A DNA stretch of 64,000 bases from Acanthochlamys bracteata (GCA_019914995.1 CM034133.1:5456001-5520000); one strand, 5' to 3'; positions 34,209 to 46,507 are shown, numbered from the stretch's first letter. The notes: generated by a model not told the origin, from the letters alone. Made by a program: numbers and translations.

Positions 34209-37065
34209 CTATAACGTATACCTAATCAAAAGTCTTTTCTCTCATATATAGTAACTAAGTTGTCACGACAACAATTAGAACAATTCTAATACATAGCTAT
34301 AACTTATATTTAACTATTTACCCATGAAGCAAACAAACTCTTTGATCATAATTATGTTGAGCTACTTATCTTTATATAAGTTCAAACATGAAACTCAACA
34401 GACTACCATGACAATAAAACACTAACACGAAAGAAAAAGAGAACCAAATCAATGCATTAGTATAGACTACTGCACACTATTTTAGATCACCAAAATATTA
34501 CTTAAATATATAACATGTAAGCAAAATATTCCTTCAATCATAATTTTAAGAAAAAATATTTTCAGTGGAATAGATGTTAGCTGCAACTGAAAGTAGTTTT
34601 TTTAGTAAAAACAAATTCAAACCATCTACAACTAGAATAACTACCTTCAAAACAATTTCAAAGTTTAAAACCAGACCTTGTTAAAGAAAAGAAGTAAACC
34701 AGCAAATGCTGAACTTCTATAAGGAGTTATTCTTTAAATTGACTCATAAACAGCTTTAAGAACGACATAAGAATCTTCTTCATTGTTGTAAGTATGAAAT
34801 CAAAAGCATTTTGAAAGACAAATTTTCAAGCACAGACCAAAACTAAATTAACAACATATTTTACTATAATCACAAATTAAACCAAACTCATCGACATAAC
34901 AATGGCAACAACACACACTATCAACCAATAAAATAGAAAGAAATCAATGCTTACGTATAGATTGTCAAGAGCTTTCACACTCATCAATACAATAAAAAGA
35001 AAACAATCACACAAAACAACCTCACTCACTCAATGCATCCACCTTGAGCTTTCAACTTCTAACACAGCAAGAAGAAAAACTACTAGAACAACTTGTAAGT
35101 GATAATTAAAACATGCAACATATGAATTAACATTAGGTTTTGATAAAAATAAAATTTAGTGTAAAAATAAAATAAAAATGCCAGTAATAACTGAAGCACC
35201 AAATAGCAAAAATCAAAATCTGGAGAGAAAGTGAACTTTTTTTAAATTGAAACATACCCCAGATAGAACAAATTCTAGACAATTAACCAAAGTTATGTTC
35301 AAAAAGTGTAGAATATGATTTAAACATAATAATAGAAAAACAAATCTAATGCGAACGCGAAAATTATAAACTTGGACACAATAATAATATATAATCAAGC
35401 ATTAGGCAAACACTCTACAACAGCATAACCTTTTTCATTGCTAGGAAATCAGTTCATTAAAAACAACAGCATAATAGAAAGGTTGAAAGATGTTACGAGG
35501 TTCTCACCATTATCTTTAATATACACTATGCTAGCTAATCAATCAGAATTGAGATAGAAGCTAAAATCAGCAAAACAATCAAACAGCCAATTCAATGCCC
35601 ACAATTTTCACTTAAAACAAAACATAACCCCTTATTCTTTCTTCCTCTTTGTGGTGATTATTACTCGTTCTTTCCTTTTTTTTCTTTGTGATGAAAGTTA
35701 CATGTTGACAATTCAGAGTGACTAGGGGGCAAACTCAACGAGTAAAGTATGGGGTGCTCTTCATTGAACAACTTTGGGGTCATATGAAGGAGTAATTGTG
35801 TACCAATAAAACTTATTTTAAAAAATAATATAAAATTTTCATTTTAGAAATATTTTAAAGTATGTAGTTAGGGTTAAGATGAGAAGCACACGCTTAGAAT
35901 GGGCTACTTAAACAAAAATATACGCATAGAGGCAACATGATAACTGTAATCTTGTTTGAAATTGTTTGAGGCATATTTCAGTAGTTGTTATCTGTGTACT
36001 ATAGATGAAAAAGGGTTAACAGATAATGGCTAATGAGATATGAATTTTTTCTTAGATGTTAGGCCTTTTTGTCATATTGCTTCTTGTTGTGACTCACAAG
36101 CGAAATTTATGATGTTCGCCTATTTCTCAGATCTCATCGAGAGTAGACAAATATCATAAATCTGCTAATCACCAATACTCACAAGAAAGTAATGAATATT
36201 TTTATAAACACGAAACTTGTTTGCATTGTATTTTAGATGCACACATTAAGAAATTCTCTTCACCATTACATCGCAAATACAAGCACATTGGTCAATCTTC
36301 AATTATAAAATGAGTTACGGAGTTTAATCTAAACGAAACCACGACCACTCTTTGTTGCTTCGATGCGGACAAAATAACTACAGTATTGTGCATTATCAAA
36401 AACCGATGTATAAGAAAAAAATCGTTACCATCACGAAGAACCCTCAAACAGACACCATAATCTTTCACAATAGTAAAAGGCAAGAGAAAATCCAATTCAA
36501 ACAACTACAAGGTAATAATAATAACAAAAAAGCCAATAACAAAGATTAAGAAATAAACACAGATCGGTAAAAATTTTGTGCTTTTAATAAAATCTGCTCA
36601 AATCCATCTAAATCCACCATGAACTCTTACAAATTCACATAGATCAAGAAGACTACAAGCAAAGATGCACCATACCTTTTTGGAATGCGAGGTCTGGTGA
36701 GATCTACACGGAATTCCTCCTCTGACATCAGAATCTAGAAGAAGAAGGAGATTTATGATGTTCGCCTACTCTCGATGGGATCACACACTGAAGGAGAGCT
36801 CTGCGCAACAAGTTGCTCTTGAGAGAGAACACACATGCCGCGAATGAGAGCGAAGTGCTTGTTAGGGTTCCTCTAGATTACATTTATATGATGGCATTTT
36901 TGTAAATATTAGTTAAGGATAAAATTATCAATTACTTAGGCTTAGTAGTATTTCGCGGCATTTGGGAAAAGCTCCGTTTGAAAAGCAGATCACCCAAACG
37001 CTTTTTTCACTGTGTAGTGCGTTTGGGGAACGAAAATTTTTCCCAATGCACTGTCAAACATCCAC
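34209..37065 (-). other. Leader region of the second Harbinger element
   Basis: A/T-rich sequence with many aac/caa words. Near the minus-strand 5' end (36660-36870) the composition becomes mixed and resembles an untranslated first exon. It includes a short frame at 36728-36676 (minus), MSEEEFRVDLTRPRIPK, ending at an AAAAAG|GTATGG donor-like site. A 20-base phrase (atttatgatgttcgcctat) occurs both near 36105 and near 36752. Confidence 0.35.
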
Positions 37066-37099
37066 TAAATAAATCCGAAACTACTAATGGGGGAGACTT

Positions 37100-38480
37100 A
37101 AATGGACTACATAGGTCTTATTGAACATAGAAAATATTAACTTATGTACCGGCCTGGATAACCTATATGATACCAACACTCCTGCTCTGCTCAAGTTGGT
37201 ACAAAATATTATTGATGCTTAATTTATTCAAGTTAGTCATGCAAAATTATATTTTAATACCCATTTTGTTAATATGTTTGCTAACTATGTTTCTAAGCTT
37301 ATAAAAAGTAACTCAACTAATCTTGCCTCTAATTTTTCTTTAATAGAGCATCGTGTTGATCCAGCCAATATGTTTGGTACAATTATTTTGAACTGCATTA
37401 TGAGTAATATTTAATACAGCCTTATTATTATATAATAATTTAATAGGATTCATTGGAGAAAAATTATGTCTATAATATTTGAAGCTATAAAAATCAAAAA
37501 CTCCGTGTGCTATTGACATATGTTTAGTTTCAACCAAGGATCAACCAATCACCTCTATTCTTGCTCCTCCATGTGATTAAATTATCACTAATAAAAATAA
37601 AATAGCCAAACATAGAGCGTCTATCTTAGCTCCTACCATTTTCTATCGGTATATCAATCTATATTCATATGATTATATTTAATAAATTGTAGTCCATTGT
37701 GTTACTGATCTTGGATATTTCAAATTTTTGTTCATATTTTCTATATGATCAACACTTGAAGAATAGATATATTGGCTAACAACACTCTGCATAGGTTATA
37801 CCAAAGCTAGTATGTGAGATAAATTAATCTTACTATCATTCATTGATATTTGTCCTAGGCTATTGTCACCTCATTAAGATACTATTTAAATTTATGATTC
37901 TTAATAATTGGTGTATCTAGCAACATGCAATCTAACATTTCTATCTCTAATAATAAATCGAAAATATAAACTTTTTTGTGATACAAAAATATCTTATTAG
38001 ATCTCGTCAGTTCAACACTCAAAAAATATTTCGTATTTCTAAATTATTTTATCTCAAATTTGGAAACTAAATACTGCTTTAGTTTCTGGATTTCTTCTTT
38101 TGTCATTACTTGTAACACCTTATCTCTTACTTACTATCGACAATATATTTTTTTATATCAAATTATAGTAACTGCCAATTCAGATTTACTGTTAAAGACA
38201 ATAAGATTAATTTTCTAACTGGTGCAAATATCTTACGATAATCAGTTCCACAAGTATGTCAGTATAATTTGCCACTTACTTTAGTTTACATCTTTTTGAT
38301 CATCCTATATGTTATATATTTAATTGTATACAACCACTTATAACTAGGAACTTCTTTTTATTGTAACGGTACAATGTCGCAAGTCATATTCTTATGAAGA
38401 GTTTCTATTTTTTCATTCATATTTTTAATCCATTTAAGATTGAATAAGACTTCTTTGCTAATAGCAGTAATAGTCACAGA
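37100..38480 (-). pseudogene. Ty1/copia reverse transcriptase-RNase H remnant
   Basis: Minus-strand pieces in copia order: an SKEVLFNLKWIKNMNEKIE segment near 38440 and VPSYKWLYTIKY near 38340, both typical of the region before the reverse transcriptase. A DYRKIFAPV-like stretch lies near 38230. An RNase H-like block at 37537-37340 reads ETKHMSIAHGV, NKAVLNITHNAVQ and CTKHIG. Frameshifts, stops and missing segments (no YVDDM motif seen) show it is ancient. No LTRs are identified. It lies directly beyond the end of the second Harbinger element. Confidence 0.75.
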
Positions 38481-39644
38481 TATTACTTAATTAATGAATA
38501 TCTTATATGATGGTGATGACTGTGTGAAGACATGAATATCTTTTGAGAGGTGTTTTACAATTTGTGCTATATGACAACTAATAATTATGTTCATAGTGTG
38601 ACTTTATTTAAAATATTGTACTGAATCTCCGAACTTATCTCATAAATACTCCAAGAATTTGAACGTATACTATAGGATAAGAGAGAGGGCTTCTTCAACA
38701 TCATCATTTCCTTCTATTTGTTATTTTCTTCTCATCATTGATTTAATAGAGCGATCCTCTCCCAAACTAATTCATAACTCTCAACTTGTCTACATTTGTC
38801 TTCAGTGTAAGATTTGTTTTTTACTTTCTTTAGTGAGTGTGAAATTTTGACAAAGTATAATAATAGGCCAAATCTGATTTTCAGTAACATCTATCTTTCC
38901 TAAATATTAGAATGGGATGTAGGATATTTAATGTACATCTTAGGATAAAGTGTACATAATGCCATTGCTTCAAGTCTATAGAAAAATAAAAAATTCTAAT
39001 TATAAATCTGATTTGTGAGTCTGGTCTAGTCAAAATTAAATCGATAAAGAAAAGGGATCCAGAAAATTTCAAATTAGATCTAGTTCAATCTGAATAGGTT
39101 TGAACTAGGTTTGGCAGGACCTGATCTAGTTTGTTCTTAGTCTGGCCTCTCGTCGTACGTAGTAAGTTTGATTTTGTCCAAAGTGATCCCGGATAGCCTT
39201 AATCGTTGATCGTATGGTTTGATATAAGTCGCTATGTTAGGCGATCTTGTTCGTATATGACTAGTGAGTTAGATCAGGTCGGGTGACCGAGTTTAACTAG
39301 TTCAACAGCATAGCAATGGTAGTGGATCAACCACAACGGTGATGGATCAACCCAAAAATAGAAGCGAAGATGGCAATCAAGCAGCGATAAGTTCGATAAC
39401 ATCTAATCAAGCGAGCGACTGCTGCTAAAGCAGAGACGAATCGATAACAAAGACGGTGGACGCAACAACAGAGGAGACATGGGGGAGATGGCGATAGTAA
39501 GGATACGATAGCAGTGGAATCCTAGAAGTACTTACGCCGGTGACGTCGATGATGGTTAGGGTTTTGTGTAGTTGGATATCAAATGAAATATATATCCAAT
39601 ATTATCCAGTCTATCTCTTTTCAATCTATCTCTTTTCCTACAAC

Positions 39645-39652
<8 letters not shown>

Positions 39653-39675
<23 letters not shown>
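39653..39675. repeat. (TA)n microsatellite
   Basis: About 11 TA units following tgtg. Confidence 0.85.
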
Positions 39676-39931
39676 GATAGAAAGAAGATATGTGCATTAT
39701 GTCCACATTACAATTTTAGGTGCATATTGGATCACATTGGTCAATATATGGTGCGTTGAAAGCTCAAAATTCGGTCACCACCATTAGATATGAAGAATTG
39801 TGAGTGGTGAGCACATCGACAAAATTTCAGTTCAATCGGATCTCGAATCAATCTCCATCCAGCATTTTGATCAAGATGATAGAAAAAAATAAATTTTGTT
39901 AAATTATTTTGTGGCAATGTGAACATATCTT

Positions 39932-39933
<2 letters not shown>

Positions 39934-39974
<41 letters not shown>
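39934..39974. repeat. (TA)n microsatellite
   Basis: About 20 TA units. Translations in both strands give artificial Tyr-Ile runs, which are not coding. Confidence 0.9.
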
Positions 39975-39977
<3 letters not shown>

Positions 39978-40867
39978 TGTGTGTGTATAAAGATACAAAA
40001 TTCTAATATATTTAAATTACTAATAATAACAGTTCTAGTAAATGGATCGGCTATTGCCAATAGTTGGATACTCAAACTAATGACAACTCGTAAAGTATTG
40101 ATCATAAGCGTTCAATAGTAATATTTAAATCATCTCTAAAAATATAATAATATAGTTATACTTATATTAGAGTATGATAATATATACAAATCATTCTTGA
40201 TATCATGCGTCTAAAAGCATGCTCCTGTTTCTCTAGGTAATGCTATTTTATGATGCCATGATCTATATGTATAGACATGTTTTACATTATCATTTAACAT
40301 GCTTAGCAACCCATGCCATTTTGGCCTCAATGCTACATGCCCTTGCTGTTTATTATCATAATTTTTATATAGGAATGCATTATACAAGTGCTCACTTTAT
40401 GCCTCACATCTAAGAGTTCTAAAGACATAATTAAACATGCTATTAAGTTTTTTACAACTCAAACACATTATAATGCATAAGTAGGAATATAAATAATAAG
40501 ATAGCATACTTATTTCCTAGTATGTTTTTTTCTGTCCTAAAACATAACTCGTATCAAGAATGCACCATACATGCATACTATAGCATGAAGGAGCCAATCG
40601 AAATGCATAGATAATAAAAAATTGTATCGAAAGTTTTAAACAAAAGTTACCTATACCGGAAGTACCTGAAACTAGTTTAACAAGGAAATGGTATTGTAAC
40701 CTCACCTGAAGGTCCATGTAATCTCTTGACCTACAGCTATCACTATGCCATGTCATTGGTTCCAATCTACATTCAATCTTTACGAAAATAAATACTATTA
40801 TCACTTAATAACCAGAAACTATTTCATTATCCTTAAAACACGTCTATTTCCATACGTACAACGCTAA

Positions 40868-41092
40868 CAGTGTGTTCTGTTAAGATGAAAGTGAGTTATT
40901 AGCAAGTGAATAATTAGAAAGTAAGTTATTATAAATAGTATTTTTGGAATTAAATTTAATTTTTATATTCTTTTATAAAAAGAAATGAGTTGGAAATGAC
41001 TTCTTATATTCTTTTATGTAACTACAATTTAACTAGTACTGATTTTTTAGTATAGGAAAAGGAGTTGTAAGAGTGCAAAGAACACACCCTAA
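40868..41092. repeat. MITE-like element
   Basis: The left end agtgtgttctgtt and right end reverse-complemented agggtgtgttctttg share gtgtgttct over about 225 bases. The interior has aaagtgagtt words as in 21100-21815. Target duplication is unclear. Confidence 0.5.
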
Positions 41093-41995
41093 GGCACAAT
41101 CAAATCGAAGATCGATTATAAATTATAAACCCTTAATCAAATAACTACACTTATAGACTATCGTTATGGATAACGTGATAAGAAGACTTACCTAATCAAC
41201 AAAGATAATTCGCGTCCAGAATGACGCCGTATCATAGTGATGAGCTTTGAGGATTTCAATCAGTAACACCTAAGGGTAAAAAGGGTTACTCAGTGGCTCA
41301 GTAGCAAATTTAAGAGACAATAAGAGCATCCAAAAGACACCTAAGGCATGGTGACGGCTAGCTCGCCAAAATTTCGCAAATCTTAGTGTTTCGGGCAGAG
41401 AGGAAAATCAGGCCATGAAAAGCGCCAAAAGTAGTAGCAGAATTCATAGAGAAGACTATGAAGCTAAAAAGTGAATGTTGGCAGCCGAAATCGCAATTTT
41501 ATGATGATCAACGATCAGTCTCTTCCTTACACACAAGTAAAAATACACGAAACTTATGCGCACACAACCGTTTTGGTTAGAAGACTTGCAGAAAGAAACA
41601 GAATTGTATTTCGAGGTACGACAAATGAACTAGATATGGTATTTGTTTCTAATTTTTTAATTATATATAATTATAAATTTTGCTATATATTATGACTTTT
41701 ACTAACATTTTTTTTCTCTTTTACTTCAGATGCATGATCGGAATTGGCGTTTATATAAAATGAAAGTTGATGATTATATTGTTATGAATTTGGTATTGAT
41801 GAACATTTTTAAGATTTATATGATGAAAACAATTATCTACTCTATATTTCAAAATTTAACTAATGTTTAACTTTTATTTAATTTAGCAAATATTAATAAT
41901 TATTTTGTTGCGTATTTTGTTTATTGTGTTTTTATAAGTGAAATTGTATTGTGTATTTTTCATAATTTTAATATCAAATATTTATAATAATATTT
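41093..41995. other. Unassigned, possibly internal CACTA or LTR sequence
   Basis: No recognisable gene. A short open frame at 41471-41695 (VLVRRLAERNRIVFRG) could be a decayed piece of the CACTA transposase whose end follows, but I cannot confirm it. Confidence 0.3.
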
Positions 41996-42437
41996 TTTAA
42001 GTATCTAGCGACAAAATACCATTGGTTATTAATACATTAGAGACCAACATAAAGTTGGTCACTAATGATTAGCAACTAGATATGTGCTAGTTGCTAATAG
42101 TTTAGCGGCAAGTAGGGAGCCGGTCACAAATATTTTAGTGACCGGTTTGACCAAATCGTTGTTAACCTAATAGCGTACCAGCATGTTTTGGTTGCCAATG
42201 AGATCTTAACAAACTAACAGCGACCAATTTGACTTGATTACTGTTATTTTTGGCAACACGTTTGTGTCGGTCGTTGTTGTTTGAATTAATAGTGATTAGA
42301 TGATGTTTCTAGTTGCAACTACTATCGACAGTAGATTTTTTGGCGACCGATTTTGCAACTAACTTTGTTGGCCCAACATAGTAGATGCGAGCAATAGCAA
42401 CCTATTTTTTGGTCCCTATTAGTGTTTTTTGTTATAG
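41996..42437. mobile_element. Terminal region of a CACTA (En/Spm) transposon
   Basis: A dense set of short subterminal repeats in both orientations: ttggtcactaatga, agcaactagatatg, agtgaccggtttgaccaaat, agcgaccaatttgact, ggcgaccgattttgcaac. The tip reads ctattagtgttttttgttatag. Its reverse complement, ctataacaaaaaacactaatag, resembles the CACTA-type end with the first bases mutated. Clustered gcgacc repeats before an aaaaaacac tip are characteristic of this superfamily. The opposite end is not found in the window. Confidence 0.6.
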
Positions 42438-42544
42438 CTAATTAAGTAGATTTATTCGTTGTTTAGCCGCATAAAACCAAAATTACAAAAGCAAAAAAAA
42501 CCATTTAACCTCGGCTACAAGCCGCTCAGTGTGTAGCATTCCTT

Positions 42545-42815
42545 AGGGTTGTTTGCAAAGCATTGTAAGAAAACAGCTTTTTAATTTTTCAGTTCACATT
42601 TTCTAATAAACCTTCTACAATCTTTTACAAAATTTATTTAAAATTTAAAGTATAAAAAAATTCTACGTATTAAGATCTTATTATTACTTATTTTTATTAT
42701 TTTATTTTAAATTAAAAAATTAAAGCTCATTTCTTAAAATATGGTAAAAATATTTTCTGTTTCATAAAATTATTTTTCAAAAGCACTCATAACGTCTCTC
42801 TAATAGGGCACTTCT
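42545..42815. repeat. AT-rich MITE, same family as 46787 and 47361
   Basis: It begins after tta with gggttgtttgcaaagc and contains the family's internal phrase (attctacgtattaagatcttattattacttat), diverged in each copy. The right border near 42800 is uncertain. Confidence 0.45.
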
Positions 42816-43212
42816 TATGCCGGCTTCCGCATAAATACCAAACTTATCGCTAGGCAATAACAACTACACCAACAAGTACAATATAAATGGGATGACTCGA
42901 CGAATAGACCTAAGGAACCATGAACAATTATATATTAGAAGAGTCGGTTTCAACTTCTCTAGTGACCGTTATGATACTCCTGAAAACCGGTCAAAGCATT
43001 ACAGATTTGCAATGCAACCTTATACTTTCTGCCTCTTTAGCTGCACGGAAGAAACTAGCCTTGTAAGACAAATTCAAACGTTTCTTTAAGCAAGGATCAG
43101 CACATATCCCCATTTTTTATGTAAAAAACATGTTTGCTGTAATAAGGTTGCTTGCAATTTCTTGATATTTGGTGATTATAGTTGTTATGCTTTTCTTTGT
43201 TCTTTTTGACAG

Positions 43213-43233
43213 GAACCTTCAGTTGCAGAAAAA
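43213..43233 (+). pseudogene. Possible scrap of an epoxide hydrolase exon 3
   Basis: After a ttttgacag acceptor, identical to that of gene A exon 3, the sequence gaaccttcagttgcagaaaaa encodes EPSVAEK. Compare EPGAIEK in gene A and DPGVAEAE in gene B. Similarity then stops abruptly at an AT run. The match is short, so it is only suggestive. Position and strand fit the third epoxide hydrolase copy, whose last exon is at 46508. Confidence 0.35.
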
Positions 43234-43239
43234 ATATAT

Positions 43240-44919
43240 ATATATTATAGTGTGGATAATGCACTTCTTCCCTTTATCTTTTTCTCCTTCTCTTGGAATT
43301 GATAGCGATCCAGACTGTGCCGATCTATAATTTTTGCCAGTTTCTCTTTAATTGGCATCGGAACTCTTTCCTCTCCTTCTGTTCGTCCTATTTCTCACCT
43401 TTTCTGCCCTAAATACTGCGTGGAATAGCCATCGACGAACGGGTAAAAACCCTAATCATGCTTGCGAGCTCCTGCTTACTTTTTCCTATTGTTGTTCGAG
43501 CTTGGTTATTATTCTAGCCGGTACCAATACTATTTCGGTTAGTTCTCCAAATTCCAATATGCTTCACCGCGCCTGCTATCGATCTCAAAGATTGGAAATG
43601 AAATTAGTTCTCTTCTTTGATCGATTTATGATTCCCGATCTATTATTAAATGATTTGGTCGATTAGATCTGTAATTATTGGTCTATAGATGTTGTGTAAA
43701 ATTATTGAGATAGTTCATCTTCTACAGCTAGTTATTCATTGTATTTTCGATCGATTTTCGCATGGTTGCATTCTTTGTCTATGCTGTTATAATTAGCAAT
43801 GGAATTGATCGTCAGTGCATTCAGTAAATCATAATCTGTTGGAATGATCAGCTGATGCGTCTTTTGTGTATGTTGTGTTGACATGTAGCAAATTGTTTCA
43901 GAAGTTTTTAAGCTTTCAAAAAAAAAATTATTTTTAGCTTTCAAAAAAAGTTTTGTTTGGTATATCTGTTAGAATTGCTGTGTTGTAATTTATTTTTCTG
44001 GAAAATATGTTGGATTTTATTTGAAGTTGCAAATTATTGCAAACAAATCTAATGTTGCTTGTAGTTTGTTGGTATTCAAAGTAGCAACAGTTTGTTTGTA
44101 TTCAAACAAATTTTCATTCAATAAATTTATCATCACCAATCACAGGTAAGTCACTTGTCACTCTCCTTTAATTGCTTTTTTGTTTCTAATTCATTTGTTA
44201 GCTGTTTTTGTTTGTTTTCTTGAGAAAAGATGATCAAGAATGTTGTGTAGAGGTTGTTGCTCTTGAGATCTTTAGGAGTACCCAGTCGTGAGAAGTTAGT
44301 TTTGGGATCTAGGTAATTTAGCAAGTTTTTGCTTAGGGTTAGAGTTTAGGATATGTGTTGCAAGTTGTTTTATAGGTATATTTGTTAGAATTTATTTGTT
44401 GCAATTGAGCTTCAGATTATAGCTTGTTATAATTGGTTAGTTAGTAGTTCATTCCATGACAATGGAAATCAACTTGGCATAGGAAATTGAGTATGTACAC
44501 TAGAAAAAATCGATCAGCGTTATTGAATTGTTGATGCTTGTGATATTGTTTGTTACTGTTGTTGCTTGAAGAGAGTAGTGAATTGTTTATCTTCTAGATT
44601 TTTCTCATGGATTGACCAAATTGTAGAATTCATGGAAGGTGTTGTGTTCTTTAGTTGCAGTGTGACCTAGAAAGCTAATTATAATTATGCTCAAGTGATA
44701 TTTTAGACATGCTTAGGTTTAGGGAATAATGCTTATTTCTTCTCATTGTATTTAACCTTACGTCGATATCCTATTTTCTTATGTTATGACGATCAGTACT
44801 TGAACTTTTCTAAAGGACAGTTCATTGAGATTGATCTCAACCATACTGGAGATCACAGTTGAATGGTTTTTATTTTTGTGCTTAATAGTTAACTTAACCT
44901 TCAAGATATTGTGTTGCAG
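43240..44919 (+). other. Probable captured or intronic sequence before the adenylate kinase exon
   Basis: 43270-43660 is mixed in composition with a cctccttct/aaaaaccctaatc leader-like look, and can be read open for about 100 codons (43352-43666) without a known motif. 43670-44919 is T-rich and intron-like, ending in gtgttgcag. It may represent the 5' part and intron of the captured adenylate kinase gene, but no other kinase exon is recognised. Confidence 0.35.
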
Positions 44920-45017
44920 GTGATTGGTTACTATTCAAAGAAGGGTTTGGTGGCCAACCTTCATGCTAAGAAGCCCCCATGGAAGTAACCACGAAGGTTA
45001 AGAAGGTTCTTCAATGA
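44920..45017 (+). pseudogene. Captured last exon of an adenylate kinase gene
   Basis: Follows a gtgttgcag acceptor and reads VIGYYSKKGLVANLHAKKPP. In the +1-shifted frame it then reads MEVTTKVKKVLQ and stops. This corresponds to the C-terminus of plant adenylate kinases (VIDYYSKKGIVANLHAEKPP then KEVT...KVL). A one-base loss at the PP junction breaks the frame, and the rest of the gene (P-loop, lid) is absent, so it is a fragment. About 200 bases of 3' UTR-like sequence follow. A Harbinger-type 3' end lies 0.7 kb downstream, suggesting transposon capture. Confidence 0.75.
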
Positions 45018-45689
45018 GTTTGAAACATCGAGTTTTTTTTTTTTTGGATTGTTGTAGGCTATCATGACTAACCCAATGGGGCTTATGTCTTGAAATTTGT
45101 GATGGTTATGATTATTTTTAATAGCTAATTCTTGGCTTCGTGCCGTGGGTTCTCATGGTCTCTATTTGACGCTTGCAATATTTAGTTTGTAAATTGCAAC
45201 ATTTTGCTTTGATCTGTAATAGTTATTTGAAACCAACAACACTTCAATGTAATCCTAGTCCAATGTACAATTTAATAACGTTGTCTTTCTTTTGAAATTG
45301 TTGTGCGAACTAGTATAATAATCGGATAATGTTATTCTAATATGCATCTGTAGTCCATAGTAGGGTTTGGGGTTGTTAGTTTGTTACATCTCATTGACAC
45401 ATCTGTTCAAAGTCCTCAAAGAGGATGATGAAGTTTACTTAAACCATTTTGGTTTCAATTTATTACAAGTGGAGATGGGAGTAGTTAGTTTGATTTTCAT
45501 TGTACGACTTTCTTTTCAACATGCTAGATGCAGTTGTCTATAATTTCTGTTTTCTTTTTTGCTTACTGTGAAGGATTGTTTTTTAGTAAGTAGTTGTTTG
45601 AGGTACTTATATAGCCCATGTTGGTGTAGAAATTGTAGCCAAAAGAACTATTAGTGTCTATGTTCGTAATGCTCTTGAATAATAGATGT

Positions 45690-46306
45690 GAAATTCGAAG
45701 TGAATAAATATAATCATATAATATCTATATTAAGGTTTATTTAATATTATTAATAATTGACTGTATTAGTTGTTTAATATTCATTTAATACTTTTAGAAT
45801 ATAACAATAAAATTTATAATTTATAGAGATTTAAATAAGTCAAAGTTATTTATTAATTTACAATAATAACACTACTTTTATAAATATTAAGATAATAAAC
45901 TTTTAAAATTTATTTAAATATATTTTCAAATTTAATAGTTATATTTATAATAAATATTTTTACAAAGTTAATTATTGATTTATACTAAAAATATAATTTG
46001 CTAATAAAAATAAAATTTAATTTAAGAAAGTATTATACAATTTTTTTGTAATAGAAAATATTAAATTAAAAAAATAAATAATATATAAAAATTAAGAATT
46101 TTGATAATATATCAATTATTATATACATAAGAATATTTCGGCCATTATATATTTCATACAGTAACGAGTATAAATTTACCCAAACAATTCATCCAGCTCT
46201 CAACATAAACAACACAATACAGTAAAAATTTATCCAAATACTTTTTAGCACTATAAAACAGCTTTACTTCAAAAACATAAAAAATTCAGCACGTCTAAAC
46301 GGGGCC
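45690..46306 (+). mobile_element. 3' end of a Harbinger-type element related to 3409-10162
   Basis: This region is collinear with 9495-10162 for about 620 bases. It starts at the shared ataatatctatattaaggttt and finishes with ttcagcacgtctaaacggggcc against ttcagcacatccaaacaggacc. No transposase precedes it; the upstream neighbour is the adenylate kinase fragment, so this is a non-autonomous or rearranged copy. The left end was not located. Confidence 0.75.
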
Positions 46307-46507
46307 TACATGTTATTTATATGACATGCTGCACACTTTAATTCATAGACCTGATCTATTTTATCCTCAAAGATTAGCACACAGCATGTAAAACTATGCA
46401 GGTGAAACCAGTAATGCCCTAACAATGAGTATTTGCATTCTTGACTGCTCTCTGAATAATTACAGATTTATATAAAAGCTTGCCTAGAATTTTTATTGTA
46501 CGTGCAG

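Larger units (their letters stand above)
30470..37065 (-). mobile_element. Second PIF/Harbinger element (inactive, minus strand)
   Basis: Layout and size (about 6.6 kb) mirror the element at 3409-10162, but inverted: ORF1 remnant at 32690-34208, transposase remnant at 31030-32329, a long leader to 37065 and an AT-rich 3' tail to about 30470. Proposed tips are gtggatgtttgacagtg (minus strand from about 37065) and gggagcgtttaaaagtg (plus strand from about 30470), which agree only partly. No clean 3-bp duplication was found, so the borders are approximate. A family B hAT-like element is inserted into ORF1. Confidence 0.65.
38481..40867. other. Unassigned repeat-rich DNA
   Basis: No gene supported. 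39070-39560 is more GC-balanced, with gatcaacc and agcgat words loosely reminiscent of the first 600 bases of the window. Two TA microsatellites lie at 39653 and 39934. 40200-40800 reads like LTR or intergenic DNA with no recognisable coding. Confidence 0.35.

Noticed and set aside
39899-40118. Frames with long Tyr-Ile runs
   Set aside because: Artefact of the TA microsatellite.
42892-43089. 65-codon frame before the exon-3-like scrap, tested as epoxide hydrolase exon 2
   Set aside because: No GHDWGA or neighbouring conserved residues, and the YRF similarity near its end is too short.
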